The position numbers were made by a program, and so were the translations under genes. This document shows, piece after piece, positions 14,239-15,217 of a DNA stretch of 15,217 nt; positions within the stretch are counted from its first letter, which is position 1; each line of letters begins with the position of its first letter. A model generated the notes under the pieces. The model was not told where the DNA came from, did not search any database, and worked only from the letters and a program-made list of their open reading frames with translations. The DNA is taken from positions 1 through 15,217 of the forward strand of contig DHOU01000035.1 of NCBI GenBank assembly GCA_002409745.1, in the 5' to 3' direction. The DNA is from Bacteroidales bacterium UBA5382. Its GTDB lineage: Bacteria; Bacteroidota; Bacteroidia; Bacteroidales; Dysgonomonadaceae.

Positions 14239-15201
14239 ATGAATTCTGATCTGATAAAAAAATATCTGGAAGGAAATACAACGCAAGCCGAAAACAGAGA
14301 AGTATACCGATGGATAAAACAATCTCCCGAAAACGAAAAGGATTTTGAGAATCTGAGGCGCTTGTATGATATTACGCTCTGGCAAGACGTATCCTTCCCT
14401 GATACATCTGAGCAAAAACGCACCGTTATCCGTAAGCGAAGACTTTCTATTCTTGCGCGCATAGCAGCCGTATTAATCATCGGGGCAGGATTATTCTATC
14501 TATATCAATCGGATACGTTCAAGAACATTTTTGATACTATTTATCCAAACGAAGAACCGGCTCTCTATACAACAACGGTTCCAACAGGAGAATATACCCG
14601 GTTGGTATTGGACGACGGGACAAGCGTTTGGCTGAATTCCAAATCGACCCTCGACTATCCCTTACATTTTAGTGACGACCGGCGACTCGTCCGGTTGTCG
14701 GGGGAAGGTTATTTTGACGTAACCCATGATCCCGACCGTCCTTTTATCGTCGAAACCGCGGAATATACCGTACAAGTATTAGGAACCGAATTTAACGTAA
14801 GAGCCTATGATTATCAACATACTTTCGAAGCCTCATTACTGCAAGGAAGCGTGTTGATAAAAGCATTAAACACCGCAGACGAACTGTTACTCGAGCCCGA
14901 TCAACGAGCGATAACCGAGAATGGCAACTTGCAGGTCACGACTTTTCACAAAGACGAGTTTTTATGGCGGGAAGGGATTCTTTTTATCGATAATAAAACG
15001 ATTTCGGAAATCCTCGTCATTCTCGAACAATATTATGATATCCATTTTATTATCGATGAAAACTTACCGGAAGAATCGAAAAAATATACCGGCAAATTCC
15101 GCATTCAGGATGGTGTAGAACATATTCTTAATGTTCTCCGATTACAAAACGAATTTAATTATATACACACCAATTGGCAAGAAAATAATTATTATAACTG
15201 A
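14239..15201 (+). CDS. FecR family anti-sigma factor with C-terminal DUF4974-type domain, 320 aa
   Basis: Inner-membrane regulator that holds the ECF sigma factor inactive until a TonB-dependent outer-membrane transporter signals. Layout: cytosolic N-terminal helices (1-69), one membrane span at about 70-89 (SILARIAAVLIIGAGLFYLY), periplasmic FecR domain at about 112-208, and a C-terminal domain at about 248-315. FecR marks include TTTVPTGEYTRLVLDDGTSVWLNS, RLSGEGYFDVTHD, RPFIVET and VLGTEFNVRAY; the C-terminal marks are FIDNKTISEILVILEQYYDI and KYTGKF. The start at 14239 follows AAAAGAGA. The partner sigma gene is directly upstream. The expected target, a SusC-like receptor and its partners, would begin beyond the right edge. 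Confidence 0.95.
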   Translation: MNSDLIKKYLEGNTTQAENREVYRWIKQSPENEKDFENLRRLYDITLWQDVSFPDTSEQKRTVIRKRRLSILARIAAVLIIGAGLFYLYQSDTFKNIFDTIYPNEEPALYTTTVPTGEYTRLVLDDGTSVWLNSKSTLDYPLHFSDDRRLVRLSGEGYFDVTHDPDRPFIVETAEYTVQVLGTEFNVRAYDYQHTFEASLLQGSVLIKALNTADELLLEPDQRAITENGNLQVTTFHKDEFLWREGILFIDNKTISEILVILEQYYDIHFIIDENLPEESKKYTGKFRIQDGVEHILNVLRLQNEFNYIHTNWQENNYYN

Positions 15202-15217
15202 AATTCCCGCATTTTCT

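Noticed and set aside
14067..14480. 137-codon minus-strand frame in the sigma/FecR gap
   Set aside because: It runs antisense into the FecR gene, whose frame is well supported, and resembles no protein.

Overview
The window looks like chromosomal DNA of a Bacteroidales bacterium (Bacteroides/Parabacteroides/Dysgonomonas-like). Three things suggest this. Several promoter-like boxes fit the Bacteroidetes -7 consensus TAnnTTTG, and most genes lack a strong Shine-Dalgarno sequence. At the right end an ECF sigma gene is followed by a FecR-type anti-sigma gene with the C-terminal domain typical of Bacteroidetes. The remaining proteins also read as Bacteroidetes versions of their families. The genus is inference; there is no rRNA or tRNA gene to fix it.

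Layout. 1-1351 (+): a hypothetical charged 247-aa protein closed by a hairpin, then a 68-residue single-span membrane protein. 1352-1646: a degenerate tandem array with an exact 21-bp period and no convincing gene. 1647-9914 (all -): in transcription order, tsaD, glnS with a TPR protein 3 bp behind it, a secreted S41-type peptidase, a MATE efflux pump and a cytidylate kinase-like protein ending in an intrinsic terminator. 9915-10293: a divergent intergenic region with a long inverted repeat and a three-copy 11-bp repeat. 10294-13306 (+): a DUF1015 protein, an M20 amidohydrolase and an Lrp/AsnC regulator with its own promoter. 13470-15201 (+): ECF sigma factor and FecR anti-sigma factor, the usual prelude to a SusC/SusD-type uptake locus that would lie beyond the right edge.

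How the genes work together. Most of the window is core metabolism and housekeeping: t6A tRNA modification, Gln-tRNA charging, and amino-acid or peptide handling by the amidohydrolase, possibly under the adjacent Lrp regulator. The sigma/anti-sigma pair is a cell-surface signalling module. I see no defence island, prophage, CRISPR array or insertion sequence.

The most unusual content is repetitive DNA. The 21-bp array (12 landmarks in perfect register, two helical turns per unit) keeps a TTGGC core while the rest of each unit has diverged. An 11-copy 7-bp array forms the 3' end of tsaD and supplies its last residues and stop codon. A long-stem inverted repeat lies inside the C-terminal codons of the S41 gene. 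None is proof of a new system; the 21-bp array is the best candidate for follow-up.
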